Shown here: piece by piece, positions 44,260 through 54,670 of the stretch
Position numbering within the stretch: the first letter of the stretch is position 1
Layout of the letters: each line of letters begins with the position of its first letter
Assembly: GCA_023663345.1 (NCBI GenBank)
Contig: JAMPHR010000004.1
Coordinates: 1-64,000, forward strand
Origin: Paenibacillus sp.
GTDB taxonomy: Bacteria > Bacteroidota > Bacteroidia > Bacteroidales > Muribaculaceae
Direction of reading: 5' to 3'
DNA: 64,000 bases
Notes under the pieces: model-generated
The model's database searches: none
What the model was told of the DNA's origin: nothing
Seen by the model: only the letters and a program-made list of their open reading frames with translations
Translations under genes and position numbers: made by a program

Positions 44260-45648
44260 ATGAAACGTCCCCTCACCCTACTTCCAGCGTTACTGTTAGT
44301 TCTGACTATATTGGCAGGCACTCTTTCCTGTGGCCGTAATGAATCATCCGGCCACAGGAGCGGAGATGAGACCCACAAGGTGCCTGACACCTTGCGGGTG
44401 GTCACGCTCTACAGTCCGGCATCCTATTTCATATACCGTGGCCAGGAAATGGGCTATGATTATGAACTCATTACGGCTCTTGCCATAGACCGTGGGCTCA
44501 CCCTCAAGGTGAACATAGCCCCGTCATTGTCACGGGCCATCGAGATGCTCGATTCCGGCATAGTCGATCTGATAGCTTATGAGGTCCCCGTGACAGCTGA
44601 ATATAAGGAGAAAGTGGTGACATGCGGACCGGAGAACATCACCACCCAGGTACTTGTTCAACCACGTCGTGGCGAGGATGAACTCATCACAGATGTCACT
44701 GATCTTGTAGGTAAAGATGTGTATGTCGAGGCCGATTCAAAATACGAAGCCCGTATGCAGAATCTCAACCAGGAGCTTGGTGGCGGAATACGTATCCATC
44801 CGGTCAACCGCGACACCATGATCACCGAGGACCTCATAGCGATGGTCAGTGAAGGTAAGATTCCGTTGACAGTGGTCGACAGCGATATAGCACATATCAA
44901 CAAGACTTACTACAACGATCTTGACATCACAATGCCTTTGAGCTTCGAGCAGCGTTCAGGCTGGGCGGTAGCTCCCGATAAAAAATGGTTGGGCGACAGC
45001 ATCGATGCTTGGCTCAACACGGATGTTAACCGTGGCGAGCAGGCAAGGCTTCTGAAACGCTACTTCGAGTTGAGCAAGAACGAGCCAGGTAATGGATTCG
45101 TTTCTACGGCAGGCCGGGTATCGCCTTTCGACAACCTGTTCCGCCGGTACGCCGAGAAATATGACTGGGATTGGAAACTGCTTGCATCCCAGGCCTATGT
45201 TGAAAGCAAATTCGACTCCACAGCCGTTTCGTGGGCCGGAGCAAGAGGCTTGATGCAGATTATGCCCCGCACGGCAAAAGGTTACGGACAGACAGCCCGA
45301 AGTGTAATGAAAAATGACATAGCAGTCGAGACCTCTCTAAAACTTCTGCGCGATCTCGACAAGCAACTCTCAAGTCGGGTTCCTGATGAACAGGAACGAA
45401 AGAAATTCGTCATTGCATCCTACAATTCAGGACTCGCCCATGTGCTTGACGCTATAGCCCTGGCCAACAAATATGGCCTCGATCCACAGAAATGGGATGA
45501 CAATGTGGCTAAAGCTATCCTCTGGAAATCCAATCCGCGCTACTACAAGGACCCGGTGGTAAAATACGGATATTCCCGTGGACGTGAGACTTTCGATTAC
45601 GTCAACCGCGTTTATTCATACTATGCGAAATCCAAGGTACACGGTTGA
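44260..45648 (+). CDS. MltF-like lipoprotein: solute-binding domain plus lytic transglycosylase
   Basis: A lipobox ends the signal peptide (TILAGTLSCGRN). Residues of about 45-275 resemble a family 3 solute-binding protein (LRVVTLYSPASYFIYRGQEMGYDYELITALA). Residues of about 300-440 are an SLT domain with the catalytic Glu in SQAYVESKFDSTAVSWAGARGLMQIMP and the SYNSG block. E. coli MltF has this order. It cleaves peptidoglycan at the membrane, with possible regulation through the binding domain. It may be transcribed with purM (24-base gap). Confidence 0.9.
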   Translation: MKRPLTLLPALLLVLTILAGTLSCGRNESSGHRSGDETHKVPDTLRVVTLYSPASYFIYRGQEMGYDYELITALAIDRGLTLKVNIAPSLSRAIEMLDSGIVDLIAYEVPVTAEYKEKVVTCGPENITTQVLVQPRRGEDELITDVTDLVGKDVYVEADSKYEARMQNLNQELGGGIRIHPVNRDTMITEDLIAMVSEGKIPLTVVDSDIAHINKTYYNDLDITMPLSFEQRSGWAVAPDKKWLGDSIDAWLNTDVNRGEQARLLKRYFELSKNEPGNGFVSTAGRVSPFDNLFRRYAEKYDWDWKLLASQAYVESKFDSTAVSWAGARGLMQIMPRTAKGYGQTARSVMKNDIAVETSLKLLRDLDKQLSSRVPDEQERKKFVIASYNSGLAHVLDAIALANKYGLDPQKWDDNVAKAILWKSNPRYYKDPVVKYGYSRGRETFDYVNRVYSYYAKSKVHG

Positions 45649-45707
45649 AAATATAAAATAATAAACATCTTTCACTATCATATCTAACCGATAAAGATAC
45701 ATTTCTA

Positions 45708-46253
45708 ATGAAAAAACGTTTTATTCCTGTGGCATTGATCGCCGCCATCTCTATTCCGGTTTTCACATCATGTATCGGCAGTTTCGCCCTCACCAACAAG
45801 CTCCTCACCTGGAACCAGAGCCTTGGTAGCAAGATTGTCAATGAGCTCGTGTTCATCGGCTTTTGGATTCTTCCTGTGTACGAGGTATCAGCTCTCGCCG
45901 ATGTTCTTGTTATCAACTCGATTGAATTCTGGAGCGGATCCAACCCCATGGCTTCCGGCAAGAAGGTAATTGACGGTCAGGATGGTCGCTATATCGTTGA
46001 ATGTGACGGCAAGGGTTATACCATCACTTCCGACAACGACGGCTCCAAGGTTCGCCTAGACTTTGATGTTGCCGAACAGACCTGGTCGGTAGCCATGCCC
46101 AACGGACAGAACATCGATTTCATGACATTCATCGATGACAGCCATGTCAAGATGCCCGCGACCGATGGCAGCAGTATGATCGTTGATCTCACCGAGGAAG
46201 GCCTCCTCGCCTATCGTGCTCAGATGGATCAGACATTGTGGGCCGCAAAATAA
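45708..46253 (+). CDS. DUF3332 family protein
   Basis: The 181-residue product has a signal sequence with a lipobox-like SCIGSFALTNKLL, then a hydrophobic stretch (IVNELVFIGFWILPVYEVSALADVLVI) characteristic of DUF3332. The C-terminal half is beta-rich (DGRYIVECDGKGYTITSDNDGSKVRLDFD). The protein is envelope-associated; its function is unknown. It overlaps the VanZ gene by 16 bases. Confidence 0.85.
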   Translation: MKKRFIPVALIAAISIPVFTSCIGSFALTNKLLTWNQSLGSKIVNELVFIGFWILPVYEVSALADVLVINSIEFWSGSNPMASGKKVIDGQDGRYIVECDGKGYTITSDNDGSKVRLDFDVAEQTWSVAMPNGQNIDFMTFIDDSHVKMPATDGSSMIVDLTEEGLLAYRAQMDQTLWAAK

Positions 46254-46657
46254 ACAGCATACTTCAATCTATCCCACCCTACCAGCCTACGGTCGCCGTG
46301 CTGGTAGCGGTGTTGTATCTCACCATCCTTCCCCAGCCTCTGGGGGAGGAGGAAATTCATCTGTTTGAAGGTGCCGATAAATTAGTCCACTTCATCATGT
46401 TCGGTGGACTTGCAGGCACATTCATTTTTGACCGATGGCGTGTAGGCTCACCGTTGAACATGCGCCAGGCACTATTTGTAGCACTATGTTCAGCATTGCT
46501 CGGAGCCTTGGTGGAATATCTCCAGTATGCTACTCATCTCGGGCGTACTGGCAACGATCCGATGGATGCGCTCGCCAATGCTCTCGGCTCATTCACGGCC
46601 GTTCCCATTTGCCGTATGCTACATTGGATCAACATCGTAGTAAAGCGTCGCCCCTGA
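46238..46657 (+). CDS. VanZ-family membrane protein
   Basis: Starting at GTG, the 139 residues carry about four transmembrane helices and the VanZ pattern: helix 1 VAVLVAVLYLTILPQP, FEGADKLVHFIMFGGLAGTFIFD, then LFVALCSALLGALVEYLQ and a final helix with NDPMDALANALGSF. VanZ-like proteins are linked to low-level glycopeptide resistance in enterococci, but most homologues have unknown roles. The last 39 bases overlap the 3' end of priA on the opposite strand. Confidence 0.85.
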   Translation: MGRKINSILQSIPPYQPTVAVLVAVLYLTILPQPLGEEEIHLFEGADKLVHFIMFGGLAGTFIFDRWRVGSPLNMRQALFVALCSALLGALVEYLQYATHLGRTGNDPMDALANALGSFTAVPICRMLHWINIVVKRRP

Positions 46658-49093
46658 GAGCCTGCCACGGTTGGTCATATCTATTCTCACTTCATTAAGT
46701 AGCGATTTCACTTTCGAAATCGAGGCATTAGTCTCGATTTTTAGCATTATACGCCTTATATACAATGTTTGAACCCTCGCCACAGTCGGCTCCTCCGGAC
46801 CTGAAATGCGGTTGCCTAGTAGTTCCCTCAAGCGTGTAGCAAGCTCATTAGCCACCGTGCCCACAGCCACCGGATCCTTATGCTTTACATAGATGTACAC
46901 TACCCTTACGTATGGCGGATAATTATACCGCTGCCTCTCCTCCAGCTCATTGGCATAATAGCCTTTATAATCATGTGCCATCAGGAACGGAAACAGCGGG
47001 TGCGACACATTATAGGTCTGCACCACCACCTTGCCATCGGTATTCTTTCGTCCGGCACGTCCGGCTACCTGCTCAATCATATTGAAAGCCCTTTCCGAAG
47101 ATCTGAAATCAGGAAAATTGATCACGGCATCGGCATTGACCACACCCACGACGCTTACATTACCGAAATCCAAGCCTTTGGTGACCATCTGCGTACCCAC
47201 CAGTATCTGGGATTTTCCCTGCGAAAAATCCTCGATGATATTCTCGTAGCTATCCTTATTTCGTGTGGTATCGAGATCCATCCTGGCAATCTTAGCCTCA
47301 GGGAAATATGAGTCGACCTCCTCTTCTATACGCTCTGTGCCATAACCGAGCACCTCGATACCGGGTTCCTTACAAGCCGGACACACCTCCGGGACAGCAT
47401 AAGGTGTCCCGCAATAATGACACAGCAACTTATCAATACGGCGATGATATGTCAGTGACACATCACAGTTATCGCATTTTGGCACATACCCACACATCTT
47501 GCACCTCGCCACAGGAGCATATCCACGCCTGTTGAGAAACAGTATCGATTGCATACCCTTCCCGAGTGCGAGATTCACCTCCTGGCGTAAGTCATCGGAA
47601 AAAATGCCGTTTACTGCGCCTTTTTTCCTTGCCAACGTCATATCCACGAGCTTCATCTCAGGCATCGGAGCCCCCTCATATCGTTCGGTCAGCTCCACGA
47701 GTCCATACCGTCCGTTACATGCTTTCCAATATGTCTCGACTCCCGGAGTCGCACTTCCCAAAAGGGTTTTCGCCCCATGCATCGACGCGAGTACGATAGC
47801 TACATCCCGGGCATTATACCTCGGAGCCGGATCCTGTTGCTTATAGGCCGACTCATGCTCCTCGTCCACAATCACAAGGCCAAGAGATGCAAACGGCAGG
47901 AATACCGACGACCTCGCACCTATAACAACACATGGCGAATTGTCATCAAGAAGCCTCTGCCATATCTCAACTCGTTCGTTGTCCGAAAATTTGGAATGAT
48001 ATATAAGCACCTTTTCGCCAAACACCCTCTGCAGGCGCGTGGTCAACTGGGTGGTCAGCGCTATCTCAGGCACAAGATACAGCACCTGCCTGCCCTGCTT
48101 AAGCACGTAATCTATCAGATGGATGTATAATTCGGTCTTACCGCTTGAGGTCACTCCATGAAGCAACGTAACATCCTTTTCAAACCACGATTTATGCACT
48201 TTATCAAGCGCCACGGCCTGATGCTCCGTAAGTTCCGGCATAGTTCCGACCGGAGTTCCTGTGTAGCAGAAACGGCTCACTTTCCGCGTATATATCTCCA
48301 CGATACCTTTCTTGGCCATCGCGTTGATTATCGGGGATGTTACCCCCGACCTATCCATAAGTGAAGCCCTTGTCACCTCGATAGGTTCTGACAGGCTCTG
48401 CCTCATATACCCCGACATTTCTATCAGCGTGAGCAGGGCTGTCTCCTGCTTTGAGCCTTTTTTCACGGCATCAAATGCCTTGTGCAGAGCATCGCAATCC
48501 CCTTTGGCGGCCGTGAGTCTCACATAGGTTTCCTTACGGGCATGATACCGCTCGACCAGGTTTTCCGAAATCATCACGGCATTCCTTGCCAACAGAGAGT
48601 TCACAACCGGACCAACAGTCGTGATGCCGGTCTTTTTTGCAAGAGACTCGAGCGTCACCCGTTTTTCTCCCGTGGCAAGCAACCCTTCGAGCAGGGCCAG
48701 TTCCTTGGTCGATAATCTTGAGTCCGGATCCTCCTCAAATCCCGCGACAGGCGATATGAATGTCTCGCTCTCGATCTTCAATCCTGCCGGGACGGCAGCC
48801 TTGAATACCTCACCTGGTGTACACAAGTAATAATCCGCTACCCAACCCCACAGTTTCAGTTGAGGATGTCTGACTATCGGACGGTCATCTATCCTCATCG
48901 TGATATCCTTCACTTCATAGCCCTTTGGCTCAAACGGTGTAATGGCACTCACGATTCCGGTATATGACTTCCTCCGTCCGAAAGGAACTATCACTCTGTG
49001 CCCCACGGCTATTTCCCCCTCCATATCGGCGGGTATCTTGTATGTGAAAGTCCCGGCTATCGGCACCGGAAGCAAAACCTCTGCGTATATCAT
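46619..49093 (-). CDS. priA: Primosomal protein N' (replication restart helicase PriA)
   Basis: PriA reloads the replisome at stalled forks. The product begins with the 3'-DNA-binding domain (YAEVLLPVPIAGTFTYKIP), so the ATG at 49093 is preferred over one 14 codons upstream. Walker A HGVTSSGKTELYIHL lies near residue 320, DEEH near 425 and the eight-cysteine zinc block CKMCGYVPKCDNCD...CHYCGTPYAVPEVCPAC near 535. It has 824 residues, as in Bacteroidetes PriA. Its tail is antisense to the end of the VanZ gene. Confidence 0.95.
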   Translation of the reverse strand: MIYAEVLLPVPIAGTFTYKIPADMEGEIAVGHRVIVPFGRRKSYTGIVSAITPFEPKGYEVKDITMRIDDRPIVRHPQLKLWGWVADYYLCTPGEVFKAAVPAGLKIESETFISPVAGFEEDPDSRLSTKELALLEGLLATGEKRVTLESLAKKTGITTVGPVVNSLLARNAVMISENLVERYHARKETYVRLTAAKGDCDALHKAFDAVKKGSKQETALLTLIEMSGYMRQSLSEPIEVTRASLMDRSGVTSPIINAMAKKGIVEIYTRKVSRFCYTGTPVGTMPELTEHQAVALDKVHKSWFEKDVTLLHGVTSSGKTELYIHLIDYVLKQGRQVLYLVPEIALTTQLTTRLQRVFGEKVLIYHSKFSDNERVEIWQRLLDDNSPCVVIGARSSVFLPFASLGLVIVDEEHESAYKQQDPAPRYNARDVAIVLASMHGAKTLLGSATPGVETYWKACNGRYGLVELTERYEGAPMPEMKLVDMTLARKKGAVNGIFSDDLRQEVNLALGKGMQSILFLNRRGYAPVARCKMCGYVPKCDNCDVSLTYHRRIDKLLCHYCGTPYAVPEVCPACKEPGIEVLGYGTERIEEEVDSYFPEAKIARMDLDTTRNKDSYENIIEDFSQGKSQILVGTQMVTKGLDFGNVSVVGVVNADAVINFPDFRSSERAFNMIEQVAGRAGRKNTDGKVVVQTYNVSHPLFPFLMAHDYKGYYANELEERQRYNYPPYVRVVYIYVKHKDPVAVGTVANELATRLRELLGNRISGPEEPTVARVQTLYIRRIMLKIETNASISKVKSLLNEVRIDMTNRGRLSGATLYYDVDPM

Positions 49094-49194
49094 AATCGGT
49101 GTATTACTTCTCCAAAAGTACCTAAAAATCCTCACCTATGCAACTCCCGGCATTTATCCAGACTCACATACGTGGCAAAAATAACGGATGCCGA

Positions 49195-49232
49195 TTCCCG
49201 TATGTGAGAAAATCGGCATCCGTCAATATATG
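49195..49232 (-). terminator. Terminator after glnN
   Basis: CGGATGCCGATT and AATCGGCATCCG form a perfect 12-base-pair stem with a 14-base loop. On the minus strand it is followed by TTATTTTTG, 17 bases after the glnN stop. Confidence 0.85.
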
Positions 49233-49248
49233 TATTACGTTACCCTTA

Positions 49249-51438
49249 TCAGCGTATGAACAGGAGTTCTCTGTACTTGGGCAATGGCCACATCTCGTTG
49301 TCGACAAGCAATTCGAGCTTGTCGATGTGATAACGGATTGTCTCGAGACATGGTGCTACATTGAGCGAATATGCGATAGCCTTGTCACGCTCATTCTCAA
49401 TTCGGTTGGCGTCTTTACGGGCATTCACCATCTTAGCGACTTCCTCCTTGATCACTGAGCAATGCCCCATGATTTTCTCTACTGTCACGGCATCCTGCGA
49501 TGAAAGCTCCACACCCTTGTTCCCGGGGAAAAGCTGGCGTATCTTCACCATATTGTCGAGCAGAATCGACAGATAACGTGTGGCGACAGGGATGATATGA
49601 TTGATGGCAAGATCGCCGAGCACACGTGCCTCGATCTGAACTTTCTTGGTGTACATCTCCCATTTCACCTCATTGCGGGCCTCAAGCTCCACATGATTCA
49701 TCACGCCGGTCCTGCGGAACATTTCTACCGATGATGGTTTGAGATATGCATCGAATATCAGAGCAGGATTGGTCTCGCAATCCAGGCCACGACGTGCAGC
49801 CTCCTCCTTCCATTCTTCGGAGTATCCGTTTCCATCAAAATGGATCGGCTCGGAGTACAGAAGCAGAGCCTTGATCTCGGCGAGAAGAGCATGTTGCAAT
49901 TCCTCTCCGGCTTCGAGACGTGCATCGACATTCTTCTTGAACTCAGCCAGCTGTTCAGCCACAGCGGCGTTCAGGGTGATCATGGCCGACGCACAGTTGG
50001 CGCTTGATCCCACGGCACGGAACTCAAATCGGTTGCCGGTGAATGCGAATGGTGAAGTACGGTTGCGGTCGGTGTTATCAATCATCAGCTCAGGTATCTG
50101 GGTCACGCCAAGATTAACCTCCTCCTTACCTGAGAGCTCAATCAGTTCATCTTTATCGGAGTTCATGATCTTGTTGAGCACCTCGGACAACTGTGATCCG
50201 GTGAATATAGATATGATGGCAGGAGGAGCCTCGTTGGCTCCCAGACGGTGACAGTTGGTTGCCGACATTATCGAGGCCTTGAGCAAACCGTTGTGGCGGT
50301 GTACAGCCGCCATTACATTGGCTACGAAAGTGATGAACTGCAGATTATCCTTAGGAGTCTTGCCGGGAGCGAAAAGAAGAGTTCCGGTATCTGTGCCGAG
50401 GCTCCAGTTGTTATGCTTGCCCGATCCGTTGATTCCGGCAAACGGTTTCTCATGCAGAAGCACACGGAAATTGTGACGACGGGCCACCTCGTTCATCACC
50501 GACATGAGTAGCATGTTGTGGTCATTGGCGAGATTGGTCTCCTCAAATATAGGCGCAAGCTCAAACTGATTGGGTGCCACCTCATTGTGACGGGTCTTGC
50601 ACGGAATACCGAGCTTATGGGCCTCGATCTCGAGGTCGAGCATGAATGCCTCAACACGTTTGGGGATAGCTCCAAAATAGTGGTCCTCAAGCTGCTGATT
50701 CTTGGCCGACTCATGTCCCATGAGTGTACGTCCTGTGAGTACAAGGTCGGGACGTGCGGCATACAGAGCCTCGTCCACAAGGAAATATTCCTGCTCCCAA
50801 CCCAGATTGGATATCACATGCTTGACATTTGGGTCGAAATAGCGTGCTACTGCTGTACCGGCCTTATCCACTGCCGAGAGGGCTCGGAGCAGAGGTGTCT
50901 TGTAGTCAAGTGACTCACCTGTATAGGAAATGAAGATGGTGGGGATACACAAAGTGTTGTCGATAATGAATGCAGGCGATGATATATCCCATGCCGAATA
51001 TCCGCGGGCCTCGAATGTGTTGCGGATACCGCCGTTAGGGAAACTCGAGGCATCCGGCTCCTGCTGTACCAGCAGCTTGCCTGAAAATTCCTCTACCATC
51101 CCTCCTTTACCGTCATGCTCCACAAATCCGTCATGCTTTTCGGCAGTAGTCTCGGTCAGAGGTTGGAACCAGTGGGTGTAATGACGGCATCCGTTATCGA
51201 TTGCCCACTGCTTCATTCCTTCAGCCACGCTGTCGGCGATACTGCGCGACAACGGTTCCTTGTTGTCAATAGCATTGATGAGTGCGTTGTAGGTGGAGAG
51301 GGGGAGATACTCAAACATCTTGGCCCTGTTAAACACCTTGCTGGCGTAATAGGCCTGCGGACGTTCCTTGGGAATCTCTACTGCTACCGGTTTACGGTTG
51401 GAAGCTTCCTCAACGACTTTGAATCTTAAACTTGACAT
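49249..51438 (-). CDS. glnN: Glutamine synthetase type III
   Basis: At 729 residues this is the large GSIII type characteristic of Bacteroidetes, distinct from GlnA. The family blocks HEKPFAGINGSGKHNNWSLGTDTG near residue 330 and RTSPFAFTGNRFEFRAVGSS near 450 are visible. It condenses ammonia with glutamate in the cytoplasm. It lies 52 bases downstream of dapL and may be part of that transcript, but no terminator or promoter is obvious between them. Confidence 0.97.
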   Translation of the reverse strand: MSSLRFKVVEEASNRKPVAVEIPKERPQAYYASKVFNRAKMFEYLPLSTYNALINAIDNKEPLSRSIADSVAEGMKQWAIDNGCRHYTHWFQPLTETTAEKHDGFVEHDGKGGMVEEFSGKLLVQQEPDASSFPNGGIRNTFEARGYSAWDISSPAFIIDNTLCIPTIFISYTGESLDYKTPLLRALSAVDKAGTAVARYFDPNVKHVISNLGWEQEYFLVDEALYAARPDLVLTGRTLMGHESAKNQQLEDHYFGAIPKRVEAFMLDLEIEAHKLGIPCKTRHNEVAPNQFELAPIFEETNLANDHNMLLMSVMNEVARRHNFRVLLHEKPFAGINGSGKHNNWSLGTDTGTLLFAPGKTPKDNLQFITFVANVMAAVHRHNGLLKASIMSATNCHRLGANEAPPAIISIFTGSQLSEVLNKIMNSDKDELIELSGKEEVNLGVTQIPELMIDNTDRNRTSPFAFTGNRFEFRAVGSSANCASAMITLNAAVAEQLAEFKKNVDARLEAGEELQHALLAEIKALLLYSEPIHFDGNGYSEEWKEEAARRGLDCETNPALIFDAYLKPSSVEMFRRTGVMNHVELEARNEVKWEMYTKKVQIEARVLGDLAINHIIPVATRYLSILLDNMVKIRQLFPGNKGVELSSQDAVTVEKIMGHCSVIKEEVAKMVNARKDANRIENERDKAIAYSLNVAPCLETIRYHIDKLELLVDNEMWPLPKYRELLFIR

Positions 51439-51490
51439 AAAGACGTAAGTTTTGATGTTAATGGAAATGTATGACTTGTTTTTTATCTTG

Positions 51491-52714
51491 TTATTTATTC
51501 AGTCGAGCCATGGCCTTCTCGGTATTCTCGCGGGTATTGAATGCCGTGAGGCGGAAATATCCCTCGCCTGAAGGCCCGAAACCGCTACCTGGTGTGCCCA
51601 CTATATGGTACCTGTCAAGGAGATAATCGAAGAATTCCCACGAGGTCATCCCTTCTGGAGCCTTTATCCATACGTAGGGGGAATTCACACCTCCCACACA
51701 ATCGTATCCGGCCTGCTCAAGACCATCTCTCATTATTTTGGCATTCTCCAGATAGTAATCTATCGTTTCTTTTATCTGACGTTGACCCTCAGCGGTGTAT
51801 AGCGCCTCGGCACCACGTTGGGTCAGATAGCTTGCGCCATTGAACTTGGTGGTTTGCCGTCTGCGCCACAGCGGATTAAGCGCCACCCTGTTGCCCTGGG
51901 CATCCACACCTTTCAACTCCTTGGGCACTACAGTATAGCCAAGACGGATACCGGTGAAACCGGCTGTTTTGGAATAGCTGCGAAACTCTATGGCCACCTC
52001 ACGCGCTCCATCGATCTCATATATCGAATGGGGCACATCATCTTCACGTATGAACGCCTCGTATGCGGCATCAAAAAGCAGTAAAGCACCATGCTCACTG
52101 CAATACTTCACCCACTTCTCCAGTTCGCTCCGGGTAAGCGTGGTTCCGGTAGGATTATTGGGATAGCACAGATATATGACATCAGGATTACCGGTGGGCA
52201 AGGACGGTACAAAACCATTCTCAGCCGTGCACGGCAGATATTCTATATTACTCCACCGCCCGTCATCACCATGCTCGCCGGCTCGCCCGGCCATCACATT
52301 GGTGTCGACATACACCGGATACACCGGATCAGTGACAGCTATTCGGTTGGCGGTCGAGAGGATGTCACCTATATTTCCTGTATCACTTTTCGCTCCGTCA
52401 CTTACGAATACCTCATCCTCCGCAACATCTATTCCATGACGGTGGTAATCATATTCTACAATTTTTGAAATCAGGAAATCATAACCTTGCTCCGGGCCAT
52501 ATCCGTGGAATGTCTCACCGCAAGACTCATCATTCACAGCCTTGTGCAGGGCCTCAGTGACAGCTTGGCACAACGGGCGCGTCACATCACCTATACCCAT
52601 GCGTATCACATCGGCTTCGGGATGAGCCTCGGAATAGGCCCTCACCCTACGTGCCACCTCGCTGAACAGGTATGATGACGGCAATTTGGTGAAATTATCG
52701 TTTACCTTAAACAT
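51491..52714 (-). CDS. dapL: LL-diaminopimelate aminotransferase
   Basis: DapL converts tetrahydrodipicolinate directly to LL-diaminopimelate, bypassing the acylated route. The N-terminus ([20 protein letters not shown]) and [11 protein letters not shown] are typical of DapL. The PLP lysine is in [20 protein letters not shown] near residue 250. Pairing with dapF (next upstream gene) supports the assignment over an aspartate aminotransferase. Length is 407 residues. Confidence 0.95.
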   Translation of the reverse strand: MFKVNDNFTKLPSSYLFSEVARRVRAYSEAHPEADVIRMGIGDVTRPLCQAVTEALHKAVNDESCGETFHGYGPEQGYDFLISKIVEYDYHRHGIDVAEDEVFVSDGAKSDTGNIGDILSTANRIAVTDPVYPVYVDTNVMAGRAGEHGDDGRWSNIEYLPCTAENGFVPSLPTGNPDVIYLCYPNNPTGTTLTRSELEKWVKYCSEHGALLLFDAAYEAFIREDDVPHSIYEIDGAREVAIEFRSYSKTAGFTGIRLGYTVVPKELKGVDAQGNRVALNPLWRRRQTTKFNGASYLTQRGAEALYTAEGQRQIKETIDYYLENAKIMRDGLEQAGYDCVGGVNSPYVWIKAPEGMTSWEFFDYLLDRYHIVGTPGSGFGPSGEGYFRLTAFNTRENTEKAMARLNK

Positions 52715-52875
52715 ATCTTCTCTTCTTAATGTATATCGTAATGTAAGTCGTAAGTAACTGTTCAGATTAATTACCTTATTTTATTCCGCCGTTAGAGCCA
52801 CTCATCCGGATTGAACAGCCCTGCGCGACATCCTTATTATTGTACCTTGTGAATTTTCCTATTATTATAAGTAAA

Positions 52876-53757
52876 TCATGACTGGCGACAATACTCCCCG
52901 GTGAACACTTCTGTTGCAGGTCCAGTCATCATCACATGGCCGTCAGCTTCTCGCCACTCGATATTCAGATCGCCACCTCTCAGTCTGAGTGTAACATCCC
53001 GGCAGGTACGGCCGGTCAACACTCCGGCAACTGCCGTAGCACATGCACCTGTCCCGCAAGCCAAAGTCTCACCTGTGCCACGCTCCCACACACGCATCCT
53101 TATCTCTCGGTCATTCAGCACCTGTGCAAACTCTATGTTTGCCCTGTCGGGCCACATTGGATGCGTCTCCATATATGGCCCGAGATCATCAAACGGTATA
53201 CTGTCGAGATCCTCGACAAATATCACGCCATGAGGATTACCCATTGATACAGCCGTAACTGAAACTGGACCGAATGGGGTTTCAACCCTCATCTCCACCA
53301 CATTATCTCCGGCTACTTCTACCGGAATCTCGGACTTGTCCAATGATGGCGCTCCCATATCCACTGTTACCGAATCTACCACGTCACCCTCCTTGATATT
53401 AAGAGACAAAGCCTTGATTCCCGAAAGGGTTTCAAGGCTTAGAGGGTTATTACTTGAGAGATTGTGATCGTGCACGTAGCGGGCGATACATCTGGAGGCG
53501 TTGCCACACATGCGGGCTTCCGACCCGTCATTGTTAAACATCCTCATTCTGAAATCAGCTGTCGCCGACGGGCAGATCAGGACGATTCCGTCTCCTCCTA
53601 CCCCTATGTGGCGGTCGCTCATCTCCCGGGCAAGCTCCGGGAGCCGTTCAGGAATCGACTTCATGCAATCTATATAGATATAATCATTGCCGATTCCGTG
53701 CATCTTGGTGAATCTAATCACCTCGCGATCTTTGGCATTTGTTGTCATTTTGTCCAA
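52876..53757 (-). CDS. dapF: Diaminopimelate epimerase
   Basis: DapF interconverts LL- and meso-diaminopimelate for peptidoglycan and lysine. Both catalytic cysteines are visible: GNASRCIARYV near residue 85 and ACGTGACATAV near 235. FTKMHGIGNDYIYID is the usual start. Either Met 1 or Met 4 could initiate. A promoter lies at 53828-53798. The 161-base gap to dapL holds no gene and no clear hairpin. Confidence 0.95.
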   Translation of the reverse strand: MDKMTTNAKDREVIRFTKMHGIGNDYIYIDCMKSIPERLPELAREMSDRHIGVGGDGIVLICPSATADFRMRMFNNDGSEARMCGNASRCIARYVHDHNLSSNNPLSLETLSGIKALSLNIKEGDVVDSVTVDMGAPSLDKSEIPVEVAGDNVVEMRVETPFGPVSVTAVSMGNPHGVIFVEDLDSIPFDDLGPYMETHPMWPDRANIEFAQVLNDREIRMRVWERGTGETLACGTGACATAVAGVLTGRTCRDVTLRLRGGDLNIEWREADGHVMMTGPATEVFTGEYCRQS

Positions 53758-53797
53758 TTGTTGCCGTTATTTATAGATGTTTGGATTCTATCGGTGG

Positions 53798-53828
53798 CAA
53801 AGTTAGACATTCTGACACAAATCACCAA
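53798..53828 (-). promoter_or_regulatory. Promoter of dapF
   Basis: TTG at 53828-53826, 20 bases, TAACTTTG at 53805-53798. Good match, about 40 bases before the start. Confidence 0.7.
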
Positions 53829-53899
53829 CATTTTTTCAATATTTTTTTAATTCCTTCATCCTTTTCCTCTTTTTCCGTTTTATTAGTCTATTTACCCAC

Positions 53900-54670
53900 T
53901 TACCTTTGATCGTGACCTCTCGCATCAGCATCATGAATCATTGCCATTTCGCAGGCCTTGATGAGCGTTTCTGGTTTTCCTATATCAATCCAGCTATAGC
54001 CGGGAGCAGGAGTATAGCCTATGATCTCAAGCCTGTCACATACATCTATATAAAATGGTGTGATCGAGAATTTCCCCTCCGGCTTATATTTCCTAAGCTC
54101 ATCAAGCACTTTTGGCGATATTATATGGACACCTCCAAAAGCCTTGATACCGCACCCGTCCAACTCATCAGCCCCATAGGGAGACCGCACCTCACCGGTT
54201 GAGACGTTTTTCCATCCGCGCATATATCCATCCTCATCCATAAGCAGATACCTGGAAGTCTCACGTTCACTTACAAGAAGCATCACATCTGCGTCCGAGC
54301 TTCTGAACAGCGACTGCATCTCGCATATAGGAAAGTTCGTGTATATGTCGGCATTATAAAGCAATATCGGCTCATCTCCGGCGAGCATATCCATAGCCTT
54401 AACCACACCGCCGCCTGTATCAAGCAACGCATCGCTCTCATCGCTTATGCGCACTCTCACTCCGAAATCATTTTCCGCGATGTACTTCTTTATCATATCG
54501 GCATGATGATGCACATTCACCACTATATCCGATATGCCGGCCTCCCTCATCCTCTCGATCACACGCCTAAGCATAGGCTTGTTCCCCACCGGAATAAGCG
54601 CTTTAGGGCAAGTATCGGTAAGAGGCGCGAGACGTGTGCCAAGGCCAGCGGCAAATATCATTCCCTTCAT
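53900..54670 (-). CDS. Sugar-phosphate nucleotidyltransferase (MurU/RmlA-like)
   Basis: The N-terminal signature MIFAAGLGTRLAPLTDTCPKALIPVGNKPML is the nucleotidyltransferase motif (GxGTRLxPLT...PK). The 256-residue length fits MurNAc-1-phosphate uridylyltransferase (MurU) or similar enzymes. Its ATG overlaps the stop of the sugar-kinase gene, an AmgK-MurU-like pairing that in other bacteria salvages peptidoglycan sugars to UDP-MurNAc. The exact sugar is inferred from context. Confidence 0.85.
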   Translation of the reverse strand: MKGMIFAAGLGTRLAPLTDTCPKALIPVGNKPMLRRVIERMREAGISDIVVNVHHHADMIKKYIAENDFGVRVRISDESDALLDTGGGVVKAMDMLAGDEPILLYNADIYTNFPICEMQSLFRSSDADVMLLVSERETSRYLLMDEDGYMRGWKNVSTGEVRSPYGADELDGCGIKAFGGVHIISPKVLDELRKYKPEGKFSITPFYIDVCDRLEIIGYTPAPGYSWIDIGKPETLIKACEMAMIHDADARGHDQR

